This document shows, piece by piece, positions 19,147 through 28,884 of a stretch of DNA of 64,000 nucleotides. Each line of letters starts with the position of its first letter. Within the stretch, counting starts at the first letter, position 1. The DNA is from Paenibacillus sp. DCT19 (GTDB taxonomy: Bacteria > Bacillota > Bacilli > Paenibacillales > Paenibacillaceae). The stretch is from the NCBI RefSeq assembly GCF_003268635.1, contig NZ_CP029639.1:2057501-2121500 (forward strand). Reading direction: 5' to 3'. The notes beneath the pieces are model-generated. The model was given only the letters and a program-made list of their open reading frames with translations, had not been told where the DNA came from and searched no databases. The translations under genes were made by a program, and so were the position numbers.

Positions 19147-19994
19147 TTACAATGCAGTATTATAAATAATACCAATCGTTTTGGGGCCACAATGACTACA
19201 GATCACACATCCTGCGGTAGCTAGCTCGACGCGGGCACCGGTCTGTTCCTGAAGTGATTTTTGCAAGTCAAGCGCATCTTCCTCTGCCATCGTATGCACA
19301 ACGATAATCAGATCCTTGTCGATCTGCTCTTTATTGCTTAGCGTGTTCTGTAGCATTTGCTCCAGAGCCTTTTCGCGTTTACCACGAACTTTGTAAGCAG
19401 GAGCCATTTTTCCATCCGTTACGCGAATCACTGGACGAATCTTCAACAGACTGCCAATCAGATTTTGCATGCCAGAGCATCGACCGCCCTTATGTAAATA
19501 CTCCAGGGTATCAATGACAAATTCAGTTCGTACATTGGGCTTGAGAGCCTCGATCAGATGAGTGATCTCCTGTAGTGTTTGACCATTCTGCGCTGCATGA
19601 ATTGCTTTCATAACAAGCAGTCCGATTCCGGACGAGAGATTCAAGGAATCCACAACAGAAATTCGGCCTCCCGGGAATTCGGAGCTGGCGAGGAGTGCAT
19701 TTTGATATGTAGATGAAAGTTCGGAGGATAAGCTGATGTACAGAATATCGTCCCTTGGTCTATGTATGGCTGAAAAGCTGTCATGAAGTCTGCTGGAGAA
19801 GGCGCAGCCGTTTTGGGGAGGCGTCCATCCCTGCTTACACGTTCATATAGCTGCTCAGGTTTAATCTCAACACCGTCTTTCAATGATTCCTCGCCAAATA
19901 CAACATAGAGCGGAATAATTCCAACGTCATACGTTTGGATCCACGATGGGGTCAGATCGCTGGTGCTGTCTGTGAAAATTTTGATTCGTGACAT
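19147..19994 (-). CDS. DegV family fatty-acid-binding protein, frameshifted in this sequence
   Basis: The fused protein would be about 282 residues, the normal DegV length. DegV proteins bind a fatty acid and hand it to fatty acid kinase. The N-terminal signature is MSRIKIFTDSTSDL; the C-terminal part has DSLNLSSGIG and LRKGGRCSG-like YLHKGGRCSG. The frame breaks at CCC (19752-19754): adding one base restores DQGDDILYISLSSELSSTYQ, the classic DegV SLSS motif, in place of nonsense. The start at 19994 follows AAAGGAGAT. Sequencing error is the likely cause. Confidence 0.85.
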
Positions 19995-20105
19995 GTTGAT
20001 CTCCTTTGGATATGATAATTTGAACAAAAAGTTTATGTCATTCGTTTGATGTTTGCAACATGTATGATGCTGCTGTATGAGACAAGCAATGTCTGTGTGA
20101 TTCGA

Positions 20106-20530
20106 TTACGTCAGGAACATCCCCGCTACAATCAGTCCGGCAAAGGCCAAAATCAAAATACCATTAAGTATCGTTCCGATGATGGCGAAGATTTTCTTCC
20201 GATTTTTGAGCACAAGACCAATGACACCAACGATAAGCCCAGCCAAATTGAGGATGAGGCAAACCAAGATGGAGAGTGAAGCAAGCACGACCGCAGGATG
20301 AAAAGCGATTTCCTCAACATTCGCAGGGGTGAACGAACCAAGTGAGCTGCTCAGCGCCATCGCAGCGAAGAAGAACGTTAAAATATAAGCAAACAGAGCA
20401 ACTAGTCCAAGTATAAAGCTAGCAATCCCGGACCGGATTGTTTCAATCGGATGGTGTTCGGTTCTTCTGGGTATGGTGTGAATGAGTTGTTATCGTATGA
20501 ATGTGGTTCATTCGTATGGTTATTATTCAT
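20106..20530 (-). CDS. Small membrane protein (DUF4190-like), frameshifted in this sequence
   Basis: A start at 20530 with AGGAGGG upstream gives MNNNHTNEPHSYDNNSFTPY, a polar N-terminus. After PYPEE the frame must shift by one base near 20462-20466 (one missing A on the coding strand) to continue as TEHHPIETIRSGIASFILGL. The rest has three hydrophobic segments (SFILGLVALFAYILTFFFAA, VVLASLSILVCLILNLAGLI and FAIIGTILNGILILAFAGLI), ending at 20106. The total is about 141 residues. The layout of a polar tail plus small membrane bundle matches DUF4190-type proteins of unknown role. It lies upstream of degV on the same strand. Confidence 0.65.
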
Positions 20531-20731
20531 ATTTTATGATTTCCCTCCTATCCTGCTGATTAGTTAATGCATGTTATTACCCTTATTTAAACGTAGTGAT
20601 TCTTGAGTTGGTTTCAAAAAGCACACCTTTTTACTTTTCCATAAAAGTCGATAAAAATCAAGATATCTCTGCACTTTCGCTAGTGTTATCGAGTGAATTG
20701 TTATATACAACCCAATTAGGCGAGTACGTTC

Positions 20732-20747
20732 AGTTAGCCAGCTAACT
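20732..20747. promoter_or_regulatory. palindrome upstream of the DUF423 gene
   Basis: AGTTAGC-CA-GCTAACT is a 7+2+7 perfect inverted repeat, with a -10-like TACAAT about 24 bases downstream. It could be an operator for the DUF423 gene or the divergent membrane gene; no regulator is recognised. Confidence 0.35.
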
Positions 20748-20819
20748 GGCAAACGATAGTGAGATTCGGGTACAATAAAACATAGTGCAAACTATGAACT
20801 TAAAGGGAGAGAAAGGGAA

Positions 20820-21206
20820 ATGCAACGTAAATGGATGATGCTGGGCGCGATACTTACGATGCTGTCTGTGGCGATTGGTGCGTTCGGTGCACATATTGTG
20901 AAGGAGCATATTGATGCCAAAGCCCTTGCTACCTATGAAACGGGTGTACAGTACCATATGATCCACGCCATCGCTTTGCTGATTGTTGGACTTACAGCAG
21001 GACAACTAGGGGAGTCGACGAAGCTTAAATGGTCGGCACGTCTTCTGCTAATTGGTATCATTGTGTTCTCTGGTAGCTTATATGTACTCAGTACAACCGG
21101 GATCAAAATATTAGGCGCCATTACTCCAATTGGTGGTGTAGCTTTTATTACGGGTTGGCTGCTGTTCGCGTTAGACGTGTGGCAACGAGGTAAGGGACGA
21201 TCCTAA
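20820..21206 (+). CDS. DUF423 family membrane protein (YwdK-like)
   Basis: This 128-residue protein has four hydrophobic segments and matches DUF423: an N-terminal AIGAFGAH motif, then YHMIHAIALLIVG and IVFSGSLYVLSTTG, and GGVAFITGWLL near the end. The function of the family is unknown. A strong purine-rich ribosome site (AGGGAGAGAAAGGGAA) precedes the ATG. It is monocistronic, with a strong bidirectional terminator downstream. Confidence 0.9.
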   Translation: MQRKWMMLGAILTMLSVAIGAFGAHIVKEHIDAKALATYETGVQYHMIHAIALLIVGLTAGQLGESTKLKWSARLLLIGIIVFSGSLYVLSTTGIKILGAITPIGGVAFITGWLLFALDVWQRGKGRS

Positions 21207-21297
21207 ACTACTTAAGGATGCTACCACGCTTCCCTTGAAAAACCACTGTAATATGGAATACTTCATTAAACTGATGCGCATACACAATGTTTTAAAA

Positions 21298-21347
21298 AAA
21301 AGCAGCCTGCATGGAAATGTTATGGGATTTCCATGCAGGCTGCTTTT
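21298..21347. terminator. bidirectional terminator
   Basis: A perfect 20-base inverted repeat (aaaagcagcctgcatggaaa, 21298-21317; complement 21328-21347) with A and T flanks lies between convergent genes. Confidence 0.9.
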
Positions 21348-21366
21348 GATTATACTTTGTTGTTTT

Positions 21367-21924
21367 TTACAAAAACTCATCAATTTCATTGGTTCTGAAT
21401 GAATAAACCTGCTTCTCATCAACATGGTAAATGCTTACTATGTTATTATCCCGATCAAAATTTAAAATGCGGCAAGGGATACTTTGATGTTTACCATTCT
21501 TGTTGTTTACAACAATGCGTGTCAGGCGATTTTCCTTGATCAGTGTGTCGATCCATTCATCAAACGAGTTTCCGATCTGAGAAGGCTCGGATGATTCCTT
21601 CTTAGGATTGACATCTTTAGGTTGCTCTTTTTTGACTGGAGCAGAAGAAGCATTCGTTGAAGCGCTTTTCTGTACCGTACTGTCCTGAGCTTTTTTTCGT
21701 CCATTGTGTAGAGTCGTAATGGATTCTTTTCTAGATTGAATTGTCGCTTCAATAATCTTGCCAAGCTCTATACCGGATTGAATCCGGAAGTCCGCAATCT
21801 GTTCCTCTTTGTTCATGAGCTCCAACAGGGACTGCAGTGCCAGTGCATTTGAGCGGTTCTTAATCAGAATATCGACGTTGAATAGATAGCCGATTTCTTC
21901 TTCGTTGGATATGGTTTCTTTCAT
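21367..21924 (-). CDS. Hypothetical protein with Lys/Ser-rich linker
   Basis: This 185-residue soluble protein is not recognised. The first 70 residues are helical and acidic (MKETISNEEEIGYLFNVDIL), followed by a low-complexity linker of Lys, Ser, Pro and Glu (about 75-120). The C-terminal 65 residues look like a small beta-rich domain (RIVVNNKNGKHQSIPCRILN, then SIYHVDEKQVYSFRTNEIDE). The two-domain layout with a flexible linker suggests a binding or adaptor role, which is a guess. The ribosome site is weak (GGGATGA). Confidence 0.65.
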   Translation of the reverse strand: MKETISNEEEIGYLFNVDILIKNRSNALALQSLLELMNKEEQIADFRIQSGIELGKIIEATIQSRKESITTLHNGRKKAQDSTVQKSASTNASSAPVKKEQPKDVNPKKESSEPSQIGNSFDEWIDTLIKENRLTRIVVNNKNGKHQSIPCRILNFDRDNNIVSIYHVDEKQVYSFRTNEIDEFL

Positions 21925-22214
21925 TCATCCCAGCCCCGTTTAAATATATGTGAATACCATAATACGTCTAACCTACTATATCATTAATGTGGCAATAATC
22001 ATAGTGTCAAGGCGGAGAAAATGCTATGGAAGAATCGGTCAGAATCATGGTGATTGAAGGGGCAATTATTTTTACTTTTTAGCCATGTTATTTGTATATA
22101 AAGTTTGTAATGACTGGTGATTCAGTAGAGTTATAGATGTGTATAGTAATCAAATTCGAAAGATACGTTTTGAAGACTATGAAAGAACATTTAGAAATTG
22201 ATGGAGATGAACAG

Positions 22215-22933
22215 ATGAGTTATTACGAATTAGCGGCGAATAGAATAAGAAATATTGACCCTAACCTATATATTGGAATCTCGCAGAAAAGATACGAAGA
22301 AGTAAGAACTAAAGGGGAGTATGCTGCAGATGCCACATTGATTGCTGAATACTACCGTAGGGTGGGCGTTTTTTTGCAGCATCTCTCCAAAGAATCCACT
22401 AGCATTTATGTGGGAATGGATTGGTTAATTGGTTATCGAATTCCTGATGATGCATGGGACAACTTCGTAGTCGATTTTCCTAATTTTAAAGATATTGATC
22501 TCATGATTATAAAGCTATTAAGTATGCATTATCTGCGATGGTGCTCTCTGCTTGATGAAAAAATAGTTTTGTATTACAGTACCCAGACATCTATGAACCG
22601 ATCATAACATTATTTGAAAGAGGTGGTGGACGAATTAGTACCCATCACCATGAACTGGTTGGAGGATTTGGAGGTTTCCCTAAGACCATCTATGCTACGA
22701 GAGGGGACATGAATTCTTTTGACATTAGTGAGGCGGCACTTGAAATGATCATTGAAGAGGTAAAGTTAGCGGAAGCATATCTTCAGGTGTATAAAAATGG
22801 GGATCTAACTGAACGGAACTGTATTCGTTGCGGCAATCGTCTATTGATCCATTCACACATCACGGAATATGGTTATCCATGGTATAAAATTAAATGTGAG
22901 TCTGAGAATTGTTTTGATAAAAATTTCTCATGA
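22215..22933 (+). CDS. Hypothetical protein with C-terminal Cys-rich (zinc-ribbon-like) end, frameshifted
   Basis: The two halves read as one protein of about 239 residues if one base is restored near 22577: KIVLYY then QYPDIYEPIITLFERGGGR, with no stop across the junction. The start at 22215 follows GGAG; an in-frame ATG at 22137 lacks a good site. The N-terminal half is helical (YYELAANRIRNIDPNLYIGI). The C-terminal 40 residues hold CIRCGNRLL and CESENC, consistent with a zinc ribbon. A glycine/histidine-rich segment (RISTHHHELVGGFGGF) lies between. I cannot name the family. Confidence 0.6.
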
Positions 22934-23012
22934 TTAATTGATAAAAAGATTAAAAGCTTTTGCTAATTTGAAAGTAAATTGATCTTACTCATTGGATAAG
23001 GAGGGGATTCTT

Positions 23013-23192
23013 ATGAAGAAGCATTGGGGAAAGTATCTTATTCTTCTTGCAATTATAGTACCTATAGGAGTTGTTACTATATTTTCGCTCCCTCAAGATC
23101 GAAAATATATTGCAGTAGCCATAGTTCCTTTGGAAATACGCATATTAGTATTTTTTGTACTGACAACCTTCTGGATTTTGACATCAATGTAG
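23013..23192 (+). CDS. Small membrane protein
   Basis: A 59-residue protein with two hydrophobic helices (YLILLAIIVPIGVVTIFSL and LEIRILVFFVLTTFWILTSM) starts at the ATG 23013, after a very good AAGGAGGGG site. It is not recognised. A terminator follows 40 bases later. Confidence 0.6.
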   Translation: MKKHWGKYLILLAIIVPIGVVTIFSLPQDRKYIAVAIVPLEIRILVFFVLTTFWILTSM

Positions 23193-23229
23193 TGATGAAT
23201 TCTTAGTATGCTTCAGGTTAAGTCAAATG

Positions 23230-23259
23230 AAAAGCTACCTCAATTAGGAGGTAGCTTTT
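23230..23259 (+). terminator. intrinsic terminator
   Basis: The arms aaaagctacctc and gaggtagctttt (23230-23241 and 23248-23259) form a perfect 12-bp stem ending in T residues. Confidence 0.85.
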
Positions 23260-23396
23260 ATTGTATGTGTTAGTACTAAATTAAGTTTGCGAATATCTTC
23301 GACCGATTAATTTATTGCAATAGCTTTAGCTGGTTCAAAATTATTAGGAGGCTGGACTCTAGAATTCACTCTTAGAATATGTATCTAAACTAACAT

Positions 23397-24170
23397 CTAT
23401 TTAAATTTTAAAATTACTTCTTGTTGTTGAGATTCATACTTAGCTTCCATGTTCAGTCCTAATTTTTTGAACACATCATTGATTGAAATAAGATAGTTCT
23501 TTGATTCCTTGTCGTAAACTACACCTACACTAGAGTTGCTATTCAATACAATATCATATGATTTGTTATCCTCAGAATTTTTAAGTCTGTATGACTTTTG
23601 TTTCTCAATTATATCGACATACTTGTATCCATTTGCGAAATGGGTTGCTGTTACAAAATCAGGATTGTCATTATTTGTTTCATAAATGAAATAATCATTA
23701 GAAGCGATTGATACAATAAGATCAATAACATCAGAATTATAGACAATATATGGAGTGTTTCCATCAATATAGATTGCAGTAGCGCTTGCTAAACCATACT
23801 CTTTTTGATTTAAGCTCAGTTTCAAGGCTGTTCCATCCAGTTTTACGTACTCATCTGTGCTTACCTTCGTCGACGTATTAGATTTACTCTCCTCTTTGCC
23901 CTCAATATTAATTACATTCATACTCTTATCAAAACTAACATTAGCATTCAATGCTCTGCCAATATCACCAACAGGTAAGTAGTTTAAATTTTGGTAAGTA
24001 ATTGGCTGCAAATTCATCTTTTTACCGTTTACGACTACTGACACAGAGTTGTTAATCTTAGCTTGAATTGTTTTTGCTGTAGCGGCTAAGGCTGGAACCG
24101 ATACCGTAAGAGACGCTCCCAAAACAACACCCAAAGTTAAATAGCCTACTTTTTTTAATTTACTCATCAT
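23397..24170 (-). CDS. Exported protein with copper-amine-oxidase-N-like stalk domain
   Basis: This protein of about 257 residues has a signal peptide (KVGYLTLGVVLGASLTVSVPALA). The mature N-terminus resembles the stalk or copper amine oxidase N-terminal-like repeat common in Paenibacillus surface proteins: VSVVVNGKKMNLQPITYQNLNYLPV, then NVSFDKSMNVINIEG. The second half is unassigned and ends in another short stalk-like unit (KKLGLNMEAKYESQQQEVIL). The start is placed at the ATG pair 24170/24167, since an upstream GTG (24206) has no ribosome site. A cell-surface role is likely; the ligand is unknown. Confidence 0.75.
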   Translation of the reverse strand: MMSKLKKVGYLTLGVVLGASLTVSVPALAATAKTIQAKINNSVSVVVNGKKMNLQPITYQNLNYLPVGDIGRALNANVSFDKSMNVINIEGKEESKSNTSTKVSTDEYVKLDGTALKLSLNQKEYGLASATAIYIDGNTPYIVYNSDVIDLIVSIASNDYFIYETNNDNPDFVTATHFANGYKYVDIIEKQKSYRLKNSEDNKSYDIVLNSNSSVGVVYDKESKNYLISINDVFKKLGLNMEAKYESQQQEVILKFK

Positions 24171-24456
24171 ACCACTACTCTCAATTGTTTTTTGTGCAAA
24201 AAGCACTTATCTATAATTATACTATTATATTAACTTTTCTTCCATAAATTTCACATGAAATCGGACAATTCTTTTAAAAACTAAACTGGTCAGATCACGA
24301 CAGGAAAATACTTTTGGAGAAAATCATTTGTAATAAGTATTTTTAAATCTAGACTTTAAACATGTTTGCACAGTTCAGGTGGGTTGCCAAGAAAGTTTGG
24401 TAGAACCCTTCTGTTAGAAGATAAGAAGCACCTCAACCCAGCCGAGTGCTTGTATA

Positions 24457-24768
24457 TTACTTATATAGTTCAAGGATCTTCTCTGAATAATATATGATTT
24501 GCTCAGTGTATTTCTTTATCTGCTTGAGATTTGCTATATGTTCTTTTGAACCATTAACCATTATACTACGTTCAATCTCTAACTTAGCGATCAACTGTCT
24601 AAGTTTCTTGATTTGTTTTTGGTAATACGCCACTTTTTCTGCTGCAGTACTCTCCTTTTTAGCAGCAGCTTCTACTTTAGATTGTAGTAAAGAGAGTGGA
24701 ACAACAGTATATACTATAGAGAAACAAAGTATAACGTTCAGTATCTTGTTTAGTTTATTTTTTTTCAC
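24457..24768 (-). CDS. Small exported coiled-coil protein
   Basis: A 103-residue protein with a signal peptide (LNKILNVILCFSIVYTVVPL) is followed by a highly charged coiled coil (KVAYYQKQIKKLRQLIAKLE onwards). It starts at GTG 24768, inside the end of the short upstream reading frame 24755-24835, so the two may be translationally coupled. The family is not recognised. Confidence 0.6.
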   Translation of the reverse strand: MKKNKLNKILNVILCFSIVYTVVPLSLLQSKVEAAAKKESTAAEKVAYYQKQIKKLRQLIAKLEIERSIMVNGSKEHIANLKQIKKYTEQIIYYSEKILELYK

Positions 24769-24835
24769 AGGCTACTCCATCTCCATTGCTAATTAAAATA
24801 GTGGCTAACATAGCAAAAACTAACTTCCTTTTCAT
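24755..24835 (-). CDS. Possible 26-residue secreted peptide
   Basis: An ATG at 24835 with AAGGAG about 9 bases upstream opens a 26-codon frame: MKRKLVFAMLATILISN then GDGVACEKK. It has a basic start and hydrophobic core like a short signal peptide, and overlaps the start of the coiled-coil gene. It may be a real small exported peptide or a coupling leader. Confidence 0.4.
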   Translation of the reverse strand: MKRKLVFAMLATILISNGDGVACEKK

Positions 24836-25176
24836 GCTTCAAATACTCCTTCATTTTGGTATGTAAGTTGCAAAAATAGTTTATCAGGAATATGTGTGTA
24901 GAACTACATATTCCTTTTGGCCGAACAAATAAAATAGAACATTTTAATAGAAATGGAATCTAATATTCCATTTAATGAAATAAAGATAATCACATCCATA
25001 TTCATATGTCCATAGCTCATATGTAATTTTAGAGCTGCGGTAGATACTAATATCGTTAGCACCCCTTAAGGGTTTATTAAGCCATTTTCTCGATACACGG
25101 CAAGTGTCCACACGACTCTTCAGGGCGAGGCATACAATTATCTTGACCTGCGGAAGAGGAGGTGGATCGGAAGATT
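24836..25176. other. intergenic region, no gene seen
   Basis: AT-rich sequence to about 25060 shows no coding pattern. GCATACAAT (about 25120) matches a sigma-E -10 element ahead of yunC, but no fitting -35 was found at the right distance. Confidence 0.4.
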
Positions 25177-25479
25177 ATGGTGACGATGGAGCCGATTGTG
25201 GTTGGAGAACATGTGTTGGTGGGAGTGGAAGTGAAGCTACCCAAAACAACGCTGCTTACGATTAATACATCCAAGGGGTATATCATGTGCGGAGCACTTG
25301 ATGTGGGATTACTTAATGAGGTGCTGGGAGATCGCAAAATTATTGCAGCTCGGGCAGTAGGTGTGCGTACACTGGAACAATTACTGCATGCTCCGATGGA
25401 ATCGGTGACAACGGAAGCCGAAGCTATGGGAATTACAGTTGGCATGACGGGTGTAGATGCGTTATTGAAAATGATCTGA
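25177..25479 (+). CDS. yunC: YunC/DUF1805 family protein
   Basis: This protein of 100 residues matches the YunC family, with the pattern VEVKLPKTTLLTINTSKGYI, MCGALDVGLLNEVL, AARAVGVRTLEQLL and GMTGVDALLKMI. The function is unknown. A GTG at 25162 overlaps the AGGAGG ribosome site, so the ATG at 25177, about 15 bases downstream, is preferred. In B. subtilis yunC sits beside yunD; here the yunD-like gene lies 13 kb away. Confidence 0.88.
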   Translation: MVTMEPIVVGEHVLVGVEVKLPKTTLLTINTSKGYIMCGALDVGLLNEVLGDRKIIAARAVGVRTLEQLLHAPMESVTTEAEAMGITVGMTGVDALLKMI

Positions 25480-25585
25480 CCCACACGGTGTAATGATTTT
25501 GGCTCATCACGTTGACCAGTCATGCGTTGCTGCCAAGACTATATGGTGTACTACTCTATGGATTAAACGATTCGCTTGAACATTA

Positions 25586-25620
25586 AAATGGCTCCCTTCA
25601 GAACCTCAAGGGAGCCATTT
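25586..25620. terminator. bidirectional terminator between yunC and mtnA
   Basis: A 13-bp perfect stem (aaatggctccctt, 25586-25598; complement 25608-25620) is followed by cttttttg. It lies between convergent genes. Confidence 0.85.
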
Positions 25621-25669
25621 CTTTTTTGAACGAATCGATTATTTCATTAACTTAATTCAAAAATAAAAA

Positions 25670-26743
25670 TTAAGCTTCTTCTTTAGCAAACAATGCAGCC
25701 AGATTCTCTTTGAATGGCGCACGTACGACACCTTTTTCCGTAATGATGGCTGTGACGTATTCGTTCGGAGTGACATCGAAGGCTGGGTTAAATACTTTAA
25801 CACCTTGCGGTGCGGTACGTTTGCCAAAACCTTCTGTAACTTCCTCTGCTGCACGCTCTTCAATTGGAATAAGATCGCCAGATGGTGTAGACAGGTCAAT
25901 GGTGGACAGTGGGCTAGCTACATAAAACGGAATGTTATGGGCTTTGGCAAGCACTGCAACGCTGTACGTTCCGATTTTGTTTGCTACATCGCCATTCGCA
26001 GCCACACGATCTGTGCCGACGATAACGGCTTGAATCCATCCCTTCGACATGACCATTCCGGCCATGTTATCACAGAGCAGTGTAACGTCAATGCCAGCCT
26101 GTTGCAATTCGAATGCAGTCAGGCGTGCACCTTGCAGTACAGGACGAGTTTCGTCCGCAAAGACTTTAAGGTTAATACCGCGTTCTTGAGCGAGATACAT
26201 CGGTGCAGTTGCTGTGCCGTATTTGGCTGTCGCGAGTCCACCCGCATTACAGTGCGTCAATACACCCATACCATCCTCGAACAGTGGGAGTGCATTTTCA
26301 CCGATCATACGGCATACTTCTTCGTCTTCTTTTTGAATGAGAAGAGCTTCGGCTTCAAGCGCTGCATTACCATCTTCAATCGATGTGCCAGCTTCTGCAA
26401 GCTCATTGGCCTTTTGCATCATACGATCCAACGCCCAGAACAGATTCACTGCCGTTGGACGAGATGTTGCCAAGTGAGCACAGATAGATTTTACATGATC
26501 CAGCCAGCCTGGTGTAGCTAATCCATCATAGGCTTTAGCGCCTAGAACGACGCCGAATGCAGCAGCAATTCCGATCGCAGGAGCTCCACGTACTTTCATG
26601 GAGTGAATGGCTTCCCATACTTCCTCGGGAGTGTACAGCTTCAGCATCAGAATGGTCTCGGGTAGAAGACGCTGGTCAAGCATTTCAAGCTTGTCCTGTT
26701 TCCATATAAGGGAGGACAAAGGCTGGTGTTCAGAAGTTGTCAT
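25670..26743 (-). CDS. mtnA: 5-methylthioribose-1-phosphate isomerase
   Basis: This 357-residue enzyme converts methylthioribose-1-phosphate to methylthioribulose-1-phosphate in methionine salvage. The eIF2B-like fold is clear: [17 protein letters not shown], the catalytic Cys in [15 protein letters not shown], and the catalytic Asp in [20 protein letters not shown]. It lies 24 bases downstream of mtnK on the same strand, so the two form an operon. The later salvage enzymes are not in the window. Confidence 0.96.
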   Translation of the reverse strand: MTTSEHQPLSSLIWKQDKLEMLDQRLLPETILMLKLYTPEEVWEAIHSMKVRGAPAIGIAAAFGVVLGAKAYDGLATPGWLDHVKSICAHLATSRPTAVNLFWALDRMMQKANELAEAGTSIEDGNAALEAEALLIQKEDEEVCRMIGENALPLFEDGMGVLTHCNAGGLATAKYGTATAPMYLAQERGINLKVFADETRPVLQGARLTAFELQQAGIDVTLLCDNMAGMVMSKGWIQAVIVGTDRVAANGDVANKIGTYSVAVLAKAHNIPFYVASPLSTIDLSTPSGDLIPIEERAAEEVTEGFGKRTAPQGVKVFNPAFDVTPNEYVTAIITEKGVVRAPFKENLAALFAKEEA

Positions 26744-26767
26744 GGGTGTGCCTCCGTTTTACTAAAT

Positions 26768-27985
26768 TTATGATTTAAGTGCAGAGACAGCTGTAGACAC
26801 GGTGTCTAACAGTTCTCCGATGGTGTTCAAGCGACGATTGCTCTTAATTAGAGCTTTACCGATGGCAAGTGCTTTGCGCTGTGCGCGTTCACGTTCTGTT
26901 GCATCTTCAATGGTATCGATATCCGCTACGTGTGCAAGACCAACAATCCGGCGTACCATTTTCGCACCGGCGAAGCCAGCCGTATCTCGGAAAACTTTTT
27001 GTACATAGTGGTCTTGATATCCAGGCGCTTTTGCCATAGGGTCAACCAGATCATTCACCCACAGTGCACGGAAACGGCTCTCAAATTCAGTCCAGACGTC
27101 CCGAACCATGTCTAGCAGCATAGCTTCACGCTCTTGAAGTGCTTGGCTATCTTTGATCGATCCTGGAAGGGAAGCATAATTAAGCAACAGGTTCGCAATC
27201 ACTGCACCAATATCGAAGCCCATCGGCCCGTAATAGGCAAACTCAGGATCAATGACTTTAGTGGATTCCGGTGTTACAAAAATACTGCCTGTGTGCAGGT
27301 CGCCATGAAGGAGCGCTTCACCATGAGTTAGAAATTTCTCGCGCAATAAAGCGACTTCCAAGTGCAGTTCTCCATCCGTACGAAGCGCCTCAGCCTCGTC
27401 CTCGATAGCTGCTTCATAATTATTTTTCTCAGCGATCCGATAGGGCTCATCGAATATCAAATCCTCGGTTATTTTACACTGATCTGGATTGATAAATCGA
27501 CCTTGTTTTTCTTTCTTCAGTTGTTGGTTCATGCCGAGGTCTGAAGTAAAGAAGAGCGTTCTTGCCATAAATTCACCGATGTGTTGTGCGAAAAGCGGAT
27601 AGCTTGTACCCTCGATAAGACCTTTGCGCATAATCACATGATCACTCAGATCCTCCATTACCGTTAATGCAAGATCGTCATCGTAATGATACACCTCAGG
27701 CACCATTCCCGGGCAGAGACGATACTCTTCCTGAAGAATTTCACGCTCAATGCGAGCTCGTACAAGAGACAATGGCCATGATTCTCCTACGACTTTCGCA
27801 TAAGGAAGCGCCTGTTTGATAATGATACTTTTATCGGAGTTCTGATCTGTGATATGGAAAACCAAATTCAGATTGCCGTCACCGATCTCACGACATTCTA
27901 GATTCGAATCTGCCGTAAACGGATCAGGTAATGTTCGCGCCAATTCGATTGCTTCCTGGGGTGTTAAAGGGTGATATTGGGACAA
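26768..27985 (-). CDS. mtnK: 5-methylthioribose kinase
   Basis: This protein of about 405 residues phosphorylates methylthioribose with ATP, the first salvage step before MtnA. The aminoglycoside-kinase-like fold shows in HGDLHTGSIFV (catalytic loop) and DPEFAYYGPMGFDIG (metal-binding segment). The TTG at 27985 is chosen because GGAGGTGG lies 6 bases upstream; this gives the usual MtnK length, while longer in-frame starts add 51 atypical residues. I looked for an S-box (SAM riboswitch) in the leader and found none. Confidence 0.94.
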   Translation of the reverse strand: MSQYHPLTPQEAIELARTLPDPFTADSNLECREIGDGNLNLVFHITDQNSDKSIIIKQALPYAKVVGESWPLSLVRARIEREILQEEYRLCPGMVPEVYHYDDDLALTVMEDLSDHVIMRKGLIEGTSYPLFAQHIGEFMARTLFFTSDLGMNQQLKKEKQGRFINPDQCKITEDLIFDEPYRIAEKNNYEAAIEDEAEALRTDGELHLEVALLREKFLTHGEALLHGDLHTGSIFVTPESTKVIDPEFAYYGPMGFDIGAVIANLLLNYASLPGSIKDSQALQEREAMLLDMVRDVWTEFESRFRALWVNDLVDPMAKAPGYQDHYVQKVFRDTAGFAGAKMVRRIVGLAHVADIDTIEDATERERAQRKALAIGKALIKSNRRLNTIGELLDTVSTAVSALKS

Positions 27986-28134
27986 GAATGCCACCTCCAT
28001 ATATATGAAGAAACAGGAAAACCCACTTCTTTGCTTGGTATATGTCAGTATATCGGAATTAGCTCGGCTTTTGTACCCTTTTTTTGATACCGGCGATGTC
28101 AATCTTGTTTCACACTTCAGGGACGAGGGTAAAA

Positions 28135-28260
28135 ACAAATAGGCCGGACGGTTGAAGTAAAACGCCCGACAAGGCTTCCCGCAAGCAGCGGTGCCGACTA
28201 GCTAAATCTCTGTTATACAGAGGCAGAATGACTCTGCTTTCTCGTATAATGGACTAACTT
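28135..28260. other. GC-rich structured segment between mtnK and dps
   Basis: Several hairpins are packed here: ggc-ccgc/gcgg-gcc (28173-28195), ctctg/cagag (about 28208-28222) and gcaga/tctgc next to it. A TATAAT (about 28243) then precedes dps. No known riboswitch was recognised. Confidence 0.35.
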
Positions 28261-28281
28261 TAAATAAAGGATGGGATTCAA

Positions 28282-28743
28282 ATGGCTACAACTAACAAAA
28301 CAAATCAAACAAAAACAGTTGAACAATTACTTAATCGTCAAGTGGCAAACTTGAACGTCCTTTACGTCAAAATTCATAACTATCACTGGTATGTAAAAGG
28401 CCCAAATTTCTTCACGTTGCACGTTAAATTTGAAGAGTTCTATAATGAAGTGACTGTACAAATGGATGAAATTGCTGAGCGTATTCTTACACTCAAAGGC
28501 AGCCCAGCAGCTACAATGAAAGAATATCTGGAGCTTTCTTCTATTCAAGAAGCAGCGGGCGGGGAAGACGCGAAACAGATGGTGCAGAATCTGATCGAGG
28601 ATTTCGCAACGCTGTCTAACGAATATCAAGAAGGTATTGAAGCGGCAGATGCTGCTGAAGACCAACCTACATCAGATATGCTGACAGGATTCAAAGCAGA
28701 TCTGGAGAAACATATGTGGATGCTTCGCTCTTTCTTGGGCTAA
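28282..28743 (+). CDS. dps: Dps family ferritin-like DNA-protection protein
   Basis: This 153-residue protein has the Dps fold and the intersubunit ferroxidase residues: HNYHWYVKGPNFFTLHVKFE (His and Asp/Glu side) and the helix FYNEVTVQMDEIAERILTL. Dps proteins form dodecamers that oxidise and store iron and protect DNA under stress. AAAGGATGGG precedes the ATG and a TATAAT lies about 39 bases upstream. No clear PerR box was found. Confidence 0.94.
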   Translation: MATTNKTNQTKTVEQLLNRQVANLNVLYVKIHNYHWYVKGPNFFTLHVKFEEFYNEVTVQMDEIAERILTLKGSPAATMKEYLELSSIQEAAGGEDAKQMVQNLIEDFATLSNEYQEGIEAADAAEDQPTSDMLTGFKADLEKHMWMLRSFLG

Positions 28744-28884
28744 GACATCGTTTATTAACCATTACTATAGTACCTGAGTATGTACTAGTACACGAATCGT
28801 CGCCTTTCCTACGTTATGGAGAGTTGTCAGGTAGGCGCATTAACGTCTATACTGCTGACAAGACCGATTCGGGGAGGGGAGCAT

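Noticed and set aside
25077..25523. 148-codon minus-strand reading frame
   Set aside because: It is antisense to yunC, which has a clear family match.
27986..28281. S-box (SAM) riboswitch ahead of mtnKA
   Set aside because: The conserved S-box core sequences and terminator were not found on the minus strand.
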